Assembly (NCBI GenBank): GCA_036307185.1
Contig: JAXJYC010000029.1
Span: 279,249-343,248 of the forward strand
DNA from: SVEL01 sp017381055
Lineage (GTDB): Bacteria > Bacillota > Clostridia > Lachnospirales > Lachnospiraceae
Length of the DNA stretch: 64,000 bases
Direction: 5' to 3'
Made by a program: the position numbers and the translations under genes. The notes below the pieces were generated by a model. It was not told where the DNA came from and made no database searches. It saw only the letters and a list, made by a program, of their open reading frames with translations. Shown here one piece after another: positions 63,575-64,000 of this stretch. How positions within the stretch are numbered: the stretch's first letter is position 1; every line of letters starts with the position of its first letter.

Positions 63575-63829
63575 ATTGCAGTAAACGGATTTTACAACAA
63601 TTTCAATGTAACCCCAATTCAAATGGTAGCTCTTATTCCAAAATCAAAAAGAGATAAAAGAAGATCAACAGAACAACAGCTTCACAAAGAAGCAAATTCT
63701 AATTTTGCAAATGAATTGGATAAAGCTATGGATGAATATAATTACGAGGATTTCCAGACTCTTACTTATAACGCACATAGTCAGCTTGAGCCTTTTATCT
63801 ACGTAAAGCACAAAGAGTATACCGTTTAA
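63575..63829 (+). CDS. Small protein of unknown function, possibly FliA-controlled, with an odd start
   Basis: 84 residues if begun at the ATT at 63575, four bases after a perfect AAGGAGG: (M)AVNGFYNNFNVTPIQMVALIPKSKRDKRR... The first ATG in frame (63623) has no ribosome binding site and would remove the first 16 residues. The open frame extends upstream without any ATG, GTG or TTG. Hydrophilic, no transmembrane segment; basic middle (SKRDKRRS), acidic C-half. No family recognised. Either ATT initiates, or the ATG was mutated. A FliA-like promoter lies 60 bp upstream and a terminator follows. Confidence 0.55.
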   Translation: MAVNGFYNNFNVTPIQMVALIPKSKRDKRRSTEQQLHKEANSNFANELDKAMDEYNYEDFQTLTYNAHSQLEPFIYVKHKEYTV

Positions 63830-63834
63830 ACAAG

Positions 63835-63859
63835 ATCCAAGCCACAATACAACTTGGAT
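63835..63859 (+). terminator. Hairpin after the small gene, T-tail interrupted by an intron
   Basis: ATCCAAG-N11-CTTGGAT directly after the stop codon, followed by only two T before the group II intron end. It looks like an intrinsic terminator whose T-tract was displaced by the insertion. Confidence 0.6.
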
Positions 63860-63860
63860 T

Positions 63861-64000
63861 AATCGAGTAGGAGGGAAAATTAAATAAATTTTCCCGACCT
63901 CTCACACCACCGTGCGTACGGTTCCGTACACGGCGGTTCAATCAACTTAACAAGTAACACACCGTTCGGTGTAGTAATCTAACATTGAGACTAATCCAAA
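63861..64000 (-). mobile_element. 3' end of a group II intron (domains IV-VI), truncated by the window edge
   Basis: Read on the minus strand. Domain V is the stem CCGCCGTGTACG-GAAC-CGTACGCACGGTGG with flanking GAAC and TGTGAGAGG (63901-63941), the pattern found after LtrA genes. Domain VI is GGGAAAATT/AATTTTCCC (63873-63895) followed by CCTCCTACTCGATT with a likely branch-point A. The 3' boundary is about 63861-63863, to within a few bases. The rest, including most of the reverse transcriptase, lies beyond 64000. Confidence 0.85.
63947..64000 (-). CDS. ltrA: Group II intron reverse transcriptase/maturase, last 17 codons
   Basis: The minus strand from the edge reads FGLVSMLDYYTERCVTC then TAA, just before domain V. 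Its place in the intron makes it the C-terminus of the intron-encoded LtrA-type protein; too short for a family match on its own. Confidence 0.5.
   Translation of the reverse strand, partial: FGLVSMLDYYTERCVTC

Noticed and set aside
1..64000. CRISPR arrays, tRNA, rRNA, insertion sequences or prophage
   Set aside because: I looked through the intergenic regions and saw no regularly spaced repeats, no cloverleaf genes and no transposase; the only mobile DNA is the intron end at the right edge.

Overview
The window reads as a low-GC, Gram-positive, motile member of the Clostridia, most likely a Lachnospiraceae (Roseburia/Lachnospira/Eubacterium type). The basis is the AT-rich sequence, strong AGGAGG ribosome binding sites, CodY, FliY, CheC/CheD, an FlhF/FlhG pair, an FapA/DUF342 protein, and gene order dprA-topA-codY-flgB, which resembles Bacillus but lacks the usual intervening genes. 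I cannot fix the genus. Almost everything is on the minus strand; only four genes near the right end are on the plus strand.

From 1 to 4.4 kb: the start of a probable bactofilin, a membrane-anchored polysaccharide deacetylase, and a complete de novo preQ1 (queuosine precursor) operon, queD-queE-folE-queC-queF. The operon follows a sigma-A promoter, a preQ1-I-like aptamer and a terminator hairpin. 4.4-7.8 kb: an AI-2E-family membrane protein, then tsf and rpsB, with an unusually long EF-Ts.

From 8 to 41.8 kb is one very large flagellar/chemotaxis cluster. Transcription runs right to left. A good sigma-A promoter at 41.8 kb drives flgB-flgC-fliE-fliF-fliG-fliH-fliI-fliJ-(MotE-like)-fliK-flgD-(TIGR02530)-flgE and ends at a terminator. 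A second promoter at 30.5 kb drives motA-motB-fliL-fliM-fliY-cheY-fliO-fliP-fliQ-fliR-flhB-flhA-flhF-flhG-(PilZ)-cheB-cheA-cheW-cheC-cheD-(membrane protein)-fliA, again closed by a terminator. A third promoter, overlapping that terminator, drives fapA and three accessory genes. The set builds the basal body, export apparatus, hook, stator and chemotaxis core. Flagellin, flgK/L, fliD, cheR and receptors are not in this window.

From 42 to 64 kb: codY, topA, dprA, comM, asnA, a J-domain coiled-coil protein, a eukaryotic-type hisA, metY, an M16 peptidase, a PAS/degenerate-GGDEF protein, an XRE/S24-like regulator on the opposite strand, pyrF, trkH-trkA, a trpB2-type tryptophan synthase beta chain, an esterase, a MATE transporter, an AraC regulator, a small unknown gene with a sigma-28-like promoter, and the 3' end of a group II intron cut by the window edge.

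The observation I rate highest is in front of fliK (34349-34446). Two 31-nt inverted-repeat arms place an anti-Shine-Dalgarno sequence opposite the fliK ribosome binding site, and a sigma-28 (FliA)-like promoter lies in the loop between them. A read-through operon mRNA would hide the fliK start, while a FliA-driven mRNA would begin at the 3' arm and leave it open. This is inference from sequence, and testable.
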